A stretch of DNA of 64,000 nucleotides from Asterias amurensis (taxonomy: Eukaryota > Echinodermata > Asteroidea > Forcipulatida > Asteriidae). Position 1 is the first letter of the stretch. Each line of letters starts with the position of its first letter. This document shows positions 1 to 10,864 of the stretch, piece after piece. The translations under genes were made by a program, and so were the position numbers. Under the pieces are notes generated by a model, which did no database searches, had not been told where the DNA came from, and saw nothing but the letters and a program-made list of their open reading frames with translations. Location of the stretch: assembly GCF_032118995.1 (NCBI RefSeq), contig NC_092649.1, positions 26,967,927-27,031,926 of the forward strand, given 5' to 3'.

Positions 1-10
1 AATTTTGTAG

Positions 11-3000
11 GTGATGAGTTCCACAAGGATTGCCGCACTCTGGAAAAATACTTACAGCAAGTCGTCCGACACTGCATCCTTGGAAAGAACATTTCACTTG
101 CTAAATTTCTAACAGAGACCCAGGTAAAAAAAGTAAAAGTGTTTTCTCTGTGTCAAGCCGCAAGTCAATGGTCACAGCAACATGTCAAAGGTCAATTAAC
201 AGTCAGGAGAGGTCCCTCTGGCATCCTCGTCTATGTGACCAGTTGTAGAGTTTCCCCCGCCAAGATGGAATTACGGACGTCGAAGGAGGTCCCATTTTAT
301 AACATTATTAAACAACAAGTTTGTATGACACTGCTCTGGAATTGCAAAGTTCGTGGGTTCGAATCCCACCTGAGTGATATGCCTATGATTTTGTTTTCAC
401 AGAACTCGGGAAAGTACTGAGTATACAGTGCTTACACACATCATTGTCTATGTGTTAAACCAAAACTAACAAGACTGTTTCCATTTCTTGTTTGCAGCCT
501 CCAGTAAGGGCAAAACTCAAGAAGTCCCTTCTGACAAACTTTTCCAAGGCGGTGGGGGAGGTACGGAAAGGCGGTCACCAAGACGTGGACGAGTACTTCC
601 AGAAGGAACGAGCCACAGTCAACGATTTAGTCAAGCTCATGAAGGAGGCCAGTGATAACTTCAACAACATGCTGAACCATGAAGAAAGTAAGTGGCCTTA
701 ATAGTGAGGTGAGATGAGAGATGTAGAGCCTCCCACAGCTAAGACAGTAACTTCCTTCCTCAGCTTCTCTCCACGGGGTTCTTGGCTAGTACAGTGATTA
801 AGTTCACTTTTTTGTGAGTCCTTGCCTTCACAACCAGAATGAATGAAGAAGAAAAAAGTCTACTGAATTATTTGTTAAAATTAAATACATAAAAATAATG
901 GTATTCAGGTTGGCTCGGTGGTAACTACACTGCCTTTTTACTTCTGTAGACCCGGGTTCAAATTGTGAACTGGCACCTTGCACCGGTTTCCAGTCATGAT
1001 TGCATGTGTTTTCCCTATTTGTTGGGGTTTTCCCTCCTACATGTACATCTAAAACTGAAAACATCCTACCTTGTTTTCTCTCCATTTGGGTTTTTGGCTA
1101 GTACAGAGATTAAGTTCGCTTTTCACAACCAGAATTAATAAATAAAATAAATGTAATTAAAACTCATTGTGGTTCTTTCCTTTCATTGGTTGTATTTTCT
1201 TGATGACCCACAGGGTTAGCGTCCTCTCTGAATCATCTGTCAACATCGCTGTGTTTAGCAAGCACTGCAGCTGAGGATGGACCAAGCTCGGACATCAACA
1301 AGTAAGCCCCTCTAGCATTAAATGTACATCTATGTACAACTTAGATGATGTTGTTGTTTTGATTTTTCTTCCATTTTCAAATTTTGATTTGACTAACCTT
1401 TTACAGACTCATCTTTCTCAGTTATGATATTTCTTTTGTTCTATACTTTGTCAAGATAGTCTGGGGCCGTCCGAGAGTGTCAGGGTTATCCTGTTTCTTT
1501 ATTAATGTCCCTTATACTGTATATTTGATGTATTTTTTAGAAATCTTTTTATCTTCTCTCTTTTTAAAGGTTTTTAGGAAATAAACTTATAAATAAACAA
1601 ATAAATATACAAATTCCCCTCCTTTATCTGTTACTTCAGGATGCAGCTGCATTTGGCTAAGGCAGTGGAGCATTACTCTCACGGGATCGACGTCTTTGTT
1701 ACTAACGATGAGAAAACCCTGGGCTTTTGCCTGGATCACTATGCAAGATATTTAGAATCAGAAAAGGTAAAGAAACACCCAAGTCAGGGATGTGAAAATC
1801 CTAAGTGATATCTGAATGCTGATTAATATGTGCTTTACTGTGTGTTGTATTGTTTAAATTCATAAATCTCGGTCAACTTTATTTAAACTCGCCCTGTATA
1901 GACTTTTATTACGCTGTCACCATCTTGGTTATGTTGCCTGTTTTCAACAACAGTAATGAATGCTAACATTCATTGCACAAACATGGCACAAGAATATTAT
2001 TTCGTCCAGCCTCAGTTTGGTTACAATGAGTTGGAATGGAGTAAAATTGTGTTAAAGGTCTATAAGACGCCATTATTATTTTTATTATTATTATTGGGAT
2101 GATTGATTTGCAGACAGGGATTACAATAAAACATTCCCTTTTTCATAATTCTCATTTTCGTTTTCTATCCCTCTCAATCAACAGGCAATGCTGTATGGCA
2201 GAACATGCAAGCTTGTTGAATTTGAAAACGCCTCAAAAGCATTAGAAAAAGCTAAACCATTAAAGAGAGAGGCGGTGAGTATAACTTTACTTGTGCCTCA
2301 AGCACAGAAATATGCTAAGCACAGAACAGTAAAAGTAGCAGAAATGAGTCCGCATCTACATGTAAGCACAGATCAGTAATTTATGTGTAGTAAAAAATAA
2401 GTCATCAGCTAAGCACAGAACAGTAATTTGTAGCAGAAATAAAACGTGCAGCAGCCAAAATACCTGAAAATACTTGCGGACAACCCAAAATTTTGTTTGA
2501 TGCGGCAAGCCAGCGAGTGAAAAAAATGCGTTCACCTCCCAAGACGAGCAAATTTCAGTCTTTTTCATTTTTCCAGAATCTCGTCCCTGGTGTTCTCACC
2601 AATATGGCCATGGTTCGATTCCCGGCTAGCGCCGTTTATGTGAGTAGAGTTTTGCCTTGGATCTCTTCTGTGCGACATGTTTTTTATCCGGGGCCGTCTG
2701 GTTTTCCTCCCTGAATGATCAAGCACTTTTGATATCAGGCTGTGTTCCAGTATACAATTGTTGCACGCTGTGACGGGTCCAGGGCGTTTTGTACACCCGA
2801 GGGGGCAAATAGCATCGAGGCGAAGCCAAGGGCGCCATTTGCCACCGAGGGTGTACAAAACCCATGGACACCAGTCACAGCGTGCAACAATTGTTTTGTT
2901 ATACCTTGGTAACATCGTTATTCCTCTTCTCGAAGTTCTGTTGTCATCTTCAAATATTATTCTGACGGATGCATAGTTTAATAAGCAGATGAATAGTTCA

Positions 3001-6000
3001 AATAAGAAACAATTCTTCACTGTTTCCTTGAACCCGTAAGTGTTTCATACACAGCGCTGGAAATCTACCAATGTTGGGAACGATCAAGGTGATGTACACC
3101 GTTGTATATATCACTTTTCATGGTTACCTGACCCCCGAGCGATGTGACATGCGTCTTTGTGTTATATCGCGTGATTGGTTCTCGACCAATAAAACTTCAC
3201 AATTTGTTACCGAGGTATAACAAGGTCGAATGCCGGTCGATTTGGCTGGTTGCCAACAGCACCGTTCATGCCTTCAGCTTCAATATACTGTATGATGTTG
3301 CTACGATGTTGCGCTAGTAGGTTGCACTCGATCTCTGCTCTTCACTGCTTGTCATTTTACCATGTTTTTGCAAAACTGTCATGCTCCGGATGCTAACCTG
3401 TATCAACTCTTATTTACAAAGGACTTTTTCTTCCGCTGCCATGCGGAAAGTTACTGTAACTGGCTTTGGTGTAATTCTACCATGCGTTCCCACCTGGATT
3501 ATATTCCCCGTCGTTTGCTTAGCTTGAGTTTACAGCGCGGAGCTACAGCGCTTACGCGTATCACTGACTCTGCCTTGGATTGGTTCTCATCATATTTTGC
3601 AAATCGCCAACAGTCTGTGCTCATCAACAATTTCGCATCTCCCTCTAATAATGTCACTACTAAGTGGTGTACCACAGGGGTCTGTTTTGGCCCATGGTGC
3701 CTTTTTTACAATGTACCCATCACCACTGGAAGGTATCATATTTTTGTATGGCGTCACCTGCGTGGTGTACGCTGATGACATCCAGCTTAACGTCACTATG
3801 AGTATGACGAAAGAGCTGCTTCCATTCAGCGATTGGAGTCATGCCTTGTGCACATCAAGTCGTTGCCAAAAGCCAATAACCTGAAAGTGAAGGATGATAA
3901 AGCCAAAGTCATTCACCTCTAAATTTAGAAACCATTCTCAAATTCAAAGACATTTTTCGATGAATGGCTTTGTCTTTAAACTCGGCGTCAGGCTCCATCA
4001 TTTGACCTGAAGCCCTGTGTGCAGACGCGAAGCACGTGCAATTGTCAAAACAACCGCAGAGCCAAGCGGCTCTAAAGCCGAAGCCGTGATTTTGAAAAGT
4101 GCCTTTAGTATATCCATCAGCAAAACCTGCAGAAAACCTGTCACTAGTGCCCGCAATCTTGGAACCATTGTCACATCAAACTTACAAATGCAGAATCAAA
4201 TCAACAACATCTGCTGCTCTTCATCCCTAGCTCTTCTCAAGATTGAAAAGATTCGGAAAGTGCTAGACCACCAAAAATGACAGAGAAACTGCTCCATGCT
4301 TTCTTCTCTTGTCGCTCTCGATTTTCGTAACAGTCTGCTACACTGGGTGCGTTCGTTTAGCTTCCCTGGGTCATCCACGGTCTGCCCCGGTGCGTTCGAA
4401 TAGCGTTTGACGTCATTCCAGGGGCTCACCCAGGTCAGCCCCCAGTGCCCTGCTTGTGGAGTGGGTCACTTGGGGGCTGGCCCCAGGTAAACGACGTCAC
4501 TACGAGAGCGGTGAGTGGTCGTTCGTTTAGCTCTTGTCAGGGGCTCACCCGAGTTAGCACCGCGGGGTAGACCCAGGGAAGCTGGATTTGTTGATTTATG
4601 CGTATGTTTGGATACACCAAGTGAGAATTCTGGACTTTGACAATTGCCAAAAGTGTCCAATTCCTTTAAAGGTCCAGGGACTCGAACCTGATGCCATCAT
4701 AGAGTAGCATAGCTAGCAATAGAATCCACCCTTTATGATTTGGAAACATTTTCTGATTTCTTGTCAGGCGGAGGAGCTGAAAGAAAAGAGGGAGAGAGAA
4801 TTCAATGAAATATCCGAAGTTGCCAAGAAAGAGGTTAGTAATTGGCGTGGCCCAGCGGTTTAGGTTATCACACTCATGTTATGGTGGCTATGTTATCAGT
4901 TTCAGTTTAGTTCAATTCAATCAACATTTATTTCCATTTTGGTGAATAAAGGAGAAAAATAAACAAATTGAGTACAATTTTTTCACTTCAAAGACGTTCA
5001 AGAACTGGTTAAGAAAAATGATCAATGGAAATGGAATAAAAATGGAACAATATAATTGATACAAAACAAACCAATATGGGGGAACTTACATCAGGGTGTG
5101 GGTTCAGAATCTTGTCAGGACACTTTTGTCCTTATTTCGTTGAGGTTAAATTGGCATCGGGGATAAAGATTAATATTTTTTCCCCCTTTCTTTTACCCAT
5201 ACACCTATGTGTGTTAGCACTGTATACTCGGTACTTTCCTGAGTCCTGTGAAAAAAATATCACAGGCATGTTACTCGGATGGGATTTGAAGTCATGACCC
5301 TTGCAATTCTAGAGCAGTGTCTTACCAACTAGACTACCGCAATTGCCCGGTAGCTAGAGGTAGTTTGAATCCATGTTTTGGCAAGGGGTAATGCAACAAT
5401 AAATAATAGATTTTGTCCTTGGGGTAAATGAGTACCTGAGATTGATTAGATGTATTTTCCCCAGGGAGCTGTGAGATGGTTGAAGAAATGAAATGAATGC
5501 CCCAGTCACCAGGGAAGTGCCATTAGCATCGCGGATTTAAGTGCAATATAAGAGTCAGCTACTATCAATACTAAACTGCTCACAAAAAGAAAGGAAACTT
5601 TTTTCAATCCAGTATATTTGTTATTATTTAATACTCTCTTTGTATATGGTACATATCATTACAACGCTGAACTGTTCCTCTTTGAAATAATACCACATTT
5701 GCAATGGTTACAATGTTGCTGGACTTGACCACGTTAATGAGAATGAGACAAGGTCACAAATCAAATGTGCCAAAATTAGCAATTTTGTGTTACTGTGTGA
5801 ACAATCAAATTGACACTGCAATTCAAACAAGCAAGACAACTTACTGATCTTAATCCACTTTATTGAGACAAGATGTTTGGAATGGAGCAAGACAACTTAC
5901 TGATCGTAATACACTTTATTGATACAAGAAGGTCAGTACTGAGTGGATGATCCGAAGGCGTTGATGACAGTCTGGCACCTTCTTCTCATGCTGCACACAA

Positions 6001-6968
6001 GTCTGGTGATGCGCTGATGATGAGGAATGGCGTTCCATTCTTCATTAAGGAACCTGGTTAGGTCAGCCACAGTTGATGTGTTGGTGGTTCTGGCGCGGAC
6101 AGCAAGGCCAAGCTGGTCCCACAGATGTTCCATGGGATTCAGGTCTGGACTGTTATAGGGCAAATCCATCCGGTGCACCCCAACATTTTTCAGGTAGTCA
6201 GTCAACAGTCGGGCTCGATGGGGCGAGCGTTGTCATCTTGAAAGATGGCATTTGGTGCAAGAGTCTGCAAGTATGGGACTGCAATCGGCTGCAGAATATT
6301 GTCTTGCAAATACCCGTCAAACAAGGTGTTTTTCAAGAGATGAGGGTTAATTGTGTCTGATGAGCTCACTGGTGCAAATCTTTATGTAAACCGTTTATGG
6401 TTCTGAAAAGCTTGGTCGGTTTGATTATTGAGCATTACCTATTGACCAACCAGTACAGACAACGGTAATTTTGGCACATTTGGTTTGTGACTTTGCCTCA
6501 TTGTTATTCGTGTAGCCAAGTTCAGCAACATGTAATCATTGCAAATGTGGTATCATTTTAAAGAGGAACAGTTCAGCTTTGCATTGATATATACCATATA
6601 CAAAGAGAGTATTAAATAATTACAAATACACAGGATTGAAAAAAGTTTCCTTACTTTTTGTGAGCAGTTTATATAGAACTTATGCATCCGAATTTGATTT
6701 TGTGTTAAGAGTGAGCCTTTATTTTGTTGAAACTATCCGCTAATCACTTTCCATTCCTTTGCAGATAAGCAAGTTTCAGAGGCAGCGTGTGGTAGAGTTC
6801 CAGAAGGCCTTAATTCTGTACGCCGAAGCTAAGATCAAGACGGCCCGCGATATATCCGCTCTCATCGCCAAGGACATCAGCACACTGAAGCAGATGGAGT
6901 TCAGCAGCAGTGCTTCAGAATGAGTGTAGAAATAATAATAAAGGTATCAATTAAAAAGATTTTATGAC
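11..6968 (+). CDS. PX-BAR sorting nexin, 3' part (SNX5/6-like BAR region), runs off the window start
   Basis: Exons by splice site and phase: 11-123, 498-687, 1214-1301, 1640-1766, 2185-2274, 4768-4833, 6765-6968; 291 residues are visible. The first exon looks like the end of a PX (phosphoinositide-binding) domain (LEKYLQQVVRHCILGKNISL). The rest is a long helical, charged region resembling the BAR domain of endosomal sorting nexins: DVDEYFQKERATVNDL and EFENASKALEKAK match the SNX5/6/32 pattern, and FQRQRVVEFQKALI matches the last BAR helix. Such proteins bind curved endosomal membranes and help retromer-type sorting. The subfamily is uncertain, because the PX end also resembles SNX4/7. The last exon reads on past the BAR helix into an odd tail (ending IKKIL) that overlaps an AATAAA at 6938, so the true C-terminus could differ. 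Introns hold repeats, a decayed LINE and a dead Tc1 element. The start codon and 5' exons lie outside the window. Confidence 0.8.
320..440 (+). repeat. tRNA-derived SINE with an 'ACTCGGGAAAGTACT' body
   Basis: Begins with a tRNA-like segment with a B-box-like GGTTCGAATCCC, then CACAGAACTCGGGAAAGTAC and a conserved tail. The same family occurs reversed at about 5145-5345 (where the A-box region GTAGTCTAGTTGGTAAGAC is also visible), 35825-35940 and 48680-48805. Confidence 0.65.
755..1145 (+). repeat. SINE fragment between two copies of a direct repeat
   Basis: A tRNA-like head (GGCTCGGTGGTAACTACACT, B-box-like GGGTTCAAAT) runs about 905-1075. A roughly 80-bp segment containing TTGGCTAGTACAG(T/A)GATTAAGTT occurs before it (about 765-850) and after it (about 1075-1140). 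Either the element duplicated its own tail or two copies are adjacent. Confidence 0.5.
2580..2755 (+). repeat. tRNA-derived SINE fragment (same family as 54002-54345)
   Basis: B-box-like ATGGTTCGATTCCCGGC, then GGGGCCGTCTGGTTTTCCTCCCT and AGGCTGTGTTCC, parallel to CCGGTTTTCCTCCCT and GGCTGTGCTCC in the 54-kb copy. Confidence 0.55.
2753..3232. mobile_element. foldback element with a large palindrome at its left end
   Basis: The left part, about 2753-2898, is a near-perfect palindrome (ACAATTGTTGCACGCTGTGAC against GTCACAGCGTGCAACAATTGT) whose centre contains CGAGGCGAAGCCAAGG. The outer piece has inverted ends TTGTTATACCTTGGTAAC (about 2892) and GTTACCGAGGTATAACAA (about 3207). A second, reversed copy of the non-palindromic part lies at about 39655-39905. 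Confidence 0.6.
3400..4290 (+). pseudogene. degraded non-LTR retrotransposon reverse transcriptase (CR1/L2-like)
   Basis: Translations in shifting frames give typical RT pieces: a segment like DWFSSYFANRQQSV, then GVPQGSVL, then the catalytic YADD box (about 3763-3780), then a C-terminal stretch SARNLGTIVTSNLQMQNQIN followed by NICCSSSLALLKIEKIRKVL. The pieces are in the right order but broken by frameshifts, so the copy is dead. It sits in a sorting nexin intron. Confidence 0.75.
4345..4585. mobile_element. short GC-rich inverted-repeat element
   Basis: Ends read AGCTTCCCTGGGTC and GACCCAGGGAAGCT, with further internal inverted blocks (GTTCGTTTAGCT, GGGGCTCACCC). No coding sequence; MITE-like. 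Confidence 0.5.
4600..4680 (-). repeat. end fragment of the GGACACTATTGGTA foldback family
   Basis: Reads GGATACACCAAGTGAGAA, then TTTGACAATTGCCAAAAGTG and TCCAATTCCTTTAAAGG, the terminal sequence of the common MITE. Confidence 0.6.
5145..5345 (-). repeat. tRNA-derived SINE, reversed copy of the 320-440 family
   Basis: The reverse complement contains GTAGTCTAGTTGGTAAGACA (A-box-like), ACTGCTCTAGAATTGC, then CACAGGACTCAGGAAAGTAC. The most complete copy in the window. Confidence 0.65.
5573..6671 (-). mobile_element. Tc1/mariner-like DNA transposon with long terminal inverted repeats, inactive
   Basis: Left end TGCTCACAAAAAGAAAGGAA and right end TTTCCTTACTTTTTGTGAGC are inverted, and similarity continues inward for roughly 200 bp. 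The interior codes on the minus strand for part of a DDE transposase (next entry). A 45-bp block (GCAAGACAACTTACTGATC) is directly repeated at about 5830 and 5886. It lies wholly in the last sorting nexin intron. Confidence 0.85.
5933..6270 (-). pseudogene. Tc1-like transposase C-terminal remnant
   Basis: The 90-residue frame 5933-6205 carries the Tc1 signature YNSPDLNPMEHLWDQLG, which ends the DDE catalytic core. Upstream, QDDNARP (the second catalytic Asp region) sits in a different frame, so at least one small indel separates the two. The N-terminal DNA-binding part is missing. The element cannot move on its own. Confidence 0.85.
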
Positions 6969-7092
6969 CTAAGGGACCACTAGTATTTTTTGCCTCACCA
7001 AAATATTTGTTTTATATGGTGTGCAAGCTGGAATGAATAACCTTGAGGTCGTTTTTTTTTTAAGCCAGGGGCCAAATTTCATTTTGCTGCTC

Positions 7093-7098
7093 AATAAA
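7093..7098 (+). promoter_or_regulatory. candidate poly(A) signal of the sorting nexin gene
   Basis: AATAAA lies 125 nt after the stop codon. Another AATAAA at 6938-6943 overlaps the coding frame itself. Choice between them is inference. Confidence 0.35.
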
Positions 7099-7174
7099 CT
7101 TTAAGGAAATTTATGTGCCAACTATGATAAGCGTATTTCACAGGTTAGCGAGACAATTAGATTTATTTCATTCA

Positions 7175-7520
7175 GGATATATCGCCGACAATATAACGCG
7201 ATATTGGACAATATATCGCGATATTGGATATAATCGCGATTAATTAAATTTGCCATCATCAGTCTTCAAACTCCCAGTGAAAGTTGTAGAAGAGACAGTC
7301 ATAGCATAAGAGAGGTATTCTAATGACCTATTCTTCTGGTTTTACTCCAAACCTATGGGGTGCAAGATGTCTCAGCTAGGAAATACATCGCGATATTGCG
7401 ATACTTAATCGATATCGCGATATATCGCGATATATCACGATATATCGATATTTCGATTAAAACCAAATCGATCCGATATGGAAATCGTTTCCAAACTAAT
7501 AACGCGATATTCGATAATAT
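7175..7520. repeat. ATATCGCGATAT-rich low-complexity block
   Basis: Two clusters (7180-7240 and 7380-7515) are made of overlapping palindromes such as ATATCGCGATAT, TATCGCGATA and CGATATATCG. They flank about 130 bp of ordinary sequence. The function is not recognised. Confidence 0.6.
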
Positions 7521-7597
7521 CGTGGTATCGCCTAAGCTTACCTTGAACTTTATTATGTTACGTCATTCGTTTACATCCAGTAAGCACTGGAATGTTA

Positions 7598-7805
7598 GCA
7601 GGGCCTAATTTCATAAAGCCTGTTAGCACAAGAACTTGCTAAGCACAGAAAAATATTGCTTAGCAGAAACTGGTTACAGGCCAAAAGTCCATAAAGGTTT
7701 CATTGCTGTGACTGGTGACTAGTGACACACCCAGTTTTCGCTTAGCATAGAAATTTGCTCAGCAGTATTTTCTGTTTAACGGCTTTCGGAAATTTAGCCC
7801 TGTGT
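7598..7805. mobile_element. foldback element of the 'GGGCCCAATTTCATAGAGC' family, diverged
   Basis: Begins GGGCCTAATTTCATAAAGCC, contains several GCTAAGCA/CTTAGCA motifs and ends CGGAAATTTAGCCCT. Better copies lie at 29080-29318 and 41735-41982. Confidence 0.5.
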
Positions 7806-8322
7806 TTTTCTTCAGGTGCATACGATTAGCCGCACTATGAAATGGAAATCGCACAGTAAGTACAAAATCTGCCGTTAAGCAGCTCTAGGAAATTTGGCCC
7901 TGGTTGATACACTGAGGGAGCTTAAACAGAAAAGAAAATGATAACCGTGCTAAAATTTATTTGCCACACAATATCTGAGTACAAAGAGATTCCTTAAATG
8001 TAACTGAATGAAATTTGTTTATTTCTTCCTTTATTAAGGGAGGGAAACATTTTAAGAAAGGAGTCAACACCTTTGTTTTGAGGTTGGTAGTGAGACAATT
8101 ATACTGGAATTGTGGTTCATACCTTTGTGTTCATTTCAAACGCATACATTAATAAAAACAACATACCTCAGAAATCAAAATGAATTTGCGCTGAGACCAT
8201 TTGAATGTCACTCATGATCTTGGTTAAATATTAATTTATTGTGCTCTGGTTGTAAGCCACAGTCTACACTAGTATTAATAATGGCATAATCGTGACTCAA
8301 ATCTGATTATGGTAATCCTTCT

Positions 8323-8690
8323 TAAAGGCATTGGACACTATTGGTAATTGCACAAAATAATTATTAGCATAAAACCTTACTTGGTCACGAGGTAAGCCCG
8401 GTTCATACTTCATGTGAATGCGATTGCGATGCGAATTTGACGTGAATTTGACGTCACAACCCTCCTTTCGCAGCGATATTCGCAAGAGAGTTGAACAGAA
8501 CTCAACTCAGTGCGAATTTCGTTGGGAATTTGTGACGTCAACATTCGCATCGCATTCGCAGCTAGTATGAACCGGGCTTCATGGGGAGAGGTTGATAGTG
8601 TAAAACATGGTGAGAAACAGCTCCCTCTGAAGTCACATAGTTTCCGATAAAGAAGTAATTTCGAGAAAGAAGTTATTTTTCAAATATTAA
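8323..8690 (-). mobile_element. GGACACTATTGGTA foldback MITE, with another MITE inserted inside it
   Basis: Starts AAAGGCATTGGACACTATTG, continues GCATAAAACCTTACTTGGT, is interrupted at 8397-8580 by a second element, then resumes ATGGGGAGAGGTTGATAGT. The far end is missing. Confidence 0.8.
8397..8580. mobile_element. foldback MITE 'AGCCCGGTTCATACT', nested
   Basis: Inverted ends AGCCCGGTTCATACTTC and GTATGAACCGGGCT enclose two inverted arms rich in GAATGCGATGCGAA and TGACGTCA. It interrupts the foldback MITE at its TAACGAGTAATGGGG segment. A second copy is at 35383-35575. Confidence 0.8.
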
Positions 8691-9148
8691 AATAGTTTGT
8701 TCCCTCTTATTATACTTATGTGAAGTTATTGATTTTATTTTACAATCTACTTTCAAAACCACCGAGCTTTACGTACTCGTAAAGAAATAACTGTGCATTG
8801 GTTTTGGAAGGTTTAATCTTCTTTTGTTTTAACTTCGTATATTTACTTTATTAGATACTATTTAAATGTTTATTCCAAATACTCGCTCTTAAACATATAA
8901 TGTTGGAGTCTCACATTTCTCTCATCAAACTTTGTTTTGACCAAACCAACACAGGAGCTGATCTGAAACATGTGTCTTCAGCAGGGCTCAATTTCATGAA
9001 GCCTGTTGGAACAACAATTAATGTGCTACATGTGTGTAAGCATAGAAAAATATTGTTCAGCAGTTTTGAAGAAATAGGATTTTCCTTCAGTTTATTGAAC
9101 AAAGGAATGTCCACTGAGTGAATGCAACACAGAGCTGTGTGTGTGTGT

Positions 9149-9498
9149 CATAGAAATAGAACCCGGAGAACGCCGAGTGTCTCATTGTGCGTGCGGTTTC
9201 GTTGTGAGACCATTTTTATGGACGCTTATACGCCATTTTTGTTACGCGTGTATGGCAAAATATTTTGCTATACAATGGCATCATCATTGACCAATGAACA
9301 CACTAGAGCGGTCTATGTGCGCTGACATCTTGCAGTTTTGCCATACGCGCAGATCACGTGATGCTCATTTTGCCATACACGCGTCTCACGCGATGATAAT
9401 TTTGCCATACACGCGTAACATGCGGTATCGATTCGCCGCGTCCACAGACGACACATAGGGTGGCCAAACTCGGCGTTCTCCAGGTTCTATTTCTATAG
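9149..9498. mobile_element. inverted-repeat element with long ends
   Basis: CATAGAAATAGAACCCGGAG at the left matches, inverted, CTCCAGGTTCTATTTCTATAG at the right. Inside, TTGCCATACACGCGT-type motifs recur in both orientations. No coding sequence. Confidence 0.7.
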
Positions 9499-9558
9499 TG
9501 TGTGTATAGTATTGATTCTGAATGTGCCACCAAAGCTAAATGAATTATAAGAAAACTA

Positions 9559-9688
9559 GGGCCGTGTCTGAAACAGCGACTTCGGCTACAGCTACGGCTA
9601 GTTCGCGCGCGTCTGCCTATTCTTCAACACTGGTGACGCGCTGATCTAGACGTAGCTGTAGCCGAAGTCGTCGTTTCGGACACGGCCT
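9559..9688. mobile_element. short foldback element (about 130 bp)
   Basis: GGGCCGTGTCTGAAACAGCG at the left and CGTTTCGGACACGGCCT at the right. The arms continue inward (CTTCGGCTACAGCTACG against CGTAGCTGTAGCCGAAG), so nearly the whole element folds back. Confidence 0.75.
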
Positions 9689-10083
9689 GATACTCTTTTA
9701 ATGTCAAAGAAGAGTGTGTTAAACTTTCAAGTGGATATCCATGTCAAGATATTCAATCCTTGCCAATTATTATGCAATTATGGTTTAATTTAGTCTTAAT
9801 GTATTACTCTCCTTGACTAGCACAAAATCCTACTGTTGTTTTCAGCGTCATGGGTTGAAAGAAAAACATGTTCCAAAAATGTTATTTTTGACTGAATATT
9901 GTTACGAAGGGGTCTAAATATTTAATACAATGTGTAAATGCAGTGCCTAAGAAACAAGTGCTTGTTTAAAGGCAATGGACATAATTTCCGTACATTAATT
10001 TATTGCAACTTTGGTGACCAATTGAGCAACAACTTTCACAGATTTGTTTTAAGGACATGTTTGAATACACCAAGTGATAATAC

Positions 10084-10257
10084 TGGGGTGGATTTCACAA
10101 AGGTAGTCATAACTTAGGACTAGTCCGAGGCAATGTAAGAGATATGACCAGTCCTAAGTTAGGACCAGTAACTCATCCTAACTTAGGACCAGTCCTATCT
10201 CTTAGCATTGCCTAGGACTAGTCCTAAGTTAGGACTACCTTTGTGAAATCCACCCCT
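10084..10257. mobile_element. MITE 'GGGGTGGATTTCACAAAG'
   Basis: Terminal inverted repeats GGGGTGGATTTCACAAAGGT and CCTTTGTGAAATCCACCCC, with internal repeats of CCTAACTTAGGAC and its inverse. Related copies are at 16648-16820, 16823-16950 and about 27170-27295. Confidence 0.85.
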
Positions 10258-10833
10258 GGGGCGGATTGCACCAAGCGGTCTTAAACCAGTCTATGCGTAT
10301 AGCCGGCTAACTTGAGACGCGTTTAGACAGTCTTTAATTATAGACCGATTGCAATAGCGCGGTCTATAATTATAGCCAGTCTTAAATCTTAAGCCTGCTC
10401 TGAGCTGGCTATAATCGGTCTTTGTTTTGGTTTTTAGAGATGGTGCTGCATTTGTTAGTTGTGATACAAAGAGCTCTAGGATTAGATTTTATTTTAGAAA
10501 TAGATTACACCCATGGGAGGCTTTATGATGATGATCAAGGTGATTGTATCGTAAATGTATGTTCCCAAAAGTCAAAATGATACAACTCACAGATTTGATA
10601 TCCGATGATTTAAACCAAAGCAATAACAACAATGCCGTACCACCAGTGCCTGTAGAGTGCTAAGTATTATGGGACATTTGTTCGTATTTCATTACTTTCA
10701 CCGACTTATCTAAGACCGGCTTATTGCAACAGGCTTAATGACTGACTAAGCTAAGATCGTCTAAGGCAGATAGCTGGCTATAACTGACTGGTCTTAGACT
10801 GTTGACTAAGACCGTTTTATTGCAATCCGCCCC
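10258..10833. mobile_element. MITE 'GGGGCGGATTGCA'
   Basis: Ends GGGGCGGATTGCACCAAGCG and TTATTGCAATCCGCCCC are inverted; GTCTTA/TAAGAC and TATAGCC/GGCTATA blocks recur inside. It directly abuts the preceding MITE. No ORF of note. Confidence 0.75.
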
Positions 10834-10864
10834 TGGTCTTTTACAAAGGTGTCCAGTGCCTTTT

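Larger units (their letters stand above)
9966..10864 (-). mobile_element. GGACACTATTGGTA-family MITE split by two later insertions
   Basis: The left half runs 9966-10083 (AAAGGCAATGGACAT to ACACCAAGTGATAATACTGG). The terminal piece appears at 10834-10864 (TACAAAGGTGTCCAGTGCC). The two MITEs listed next fill the gap. Confidence 0.65.
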
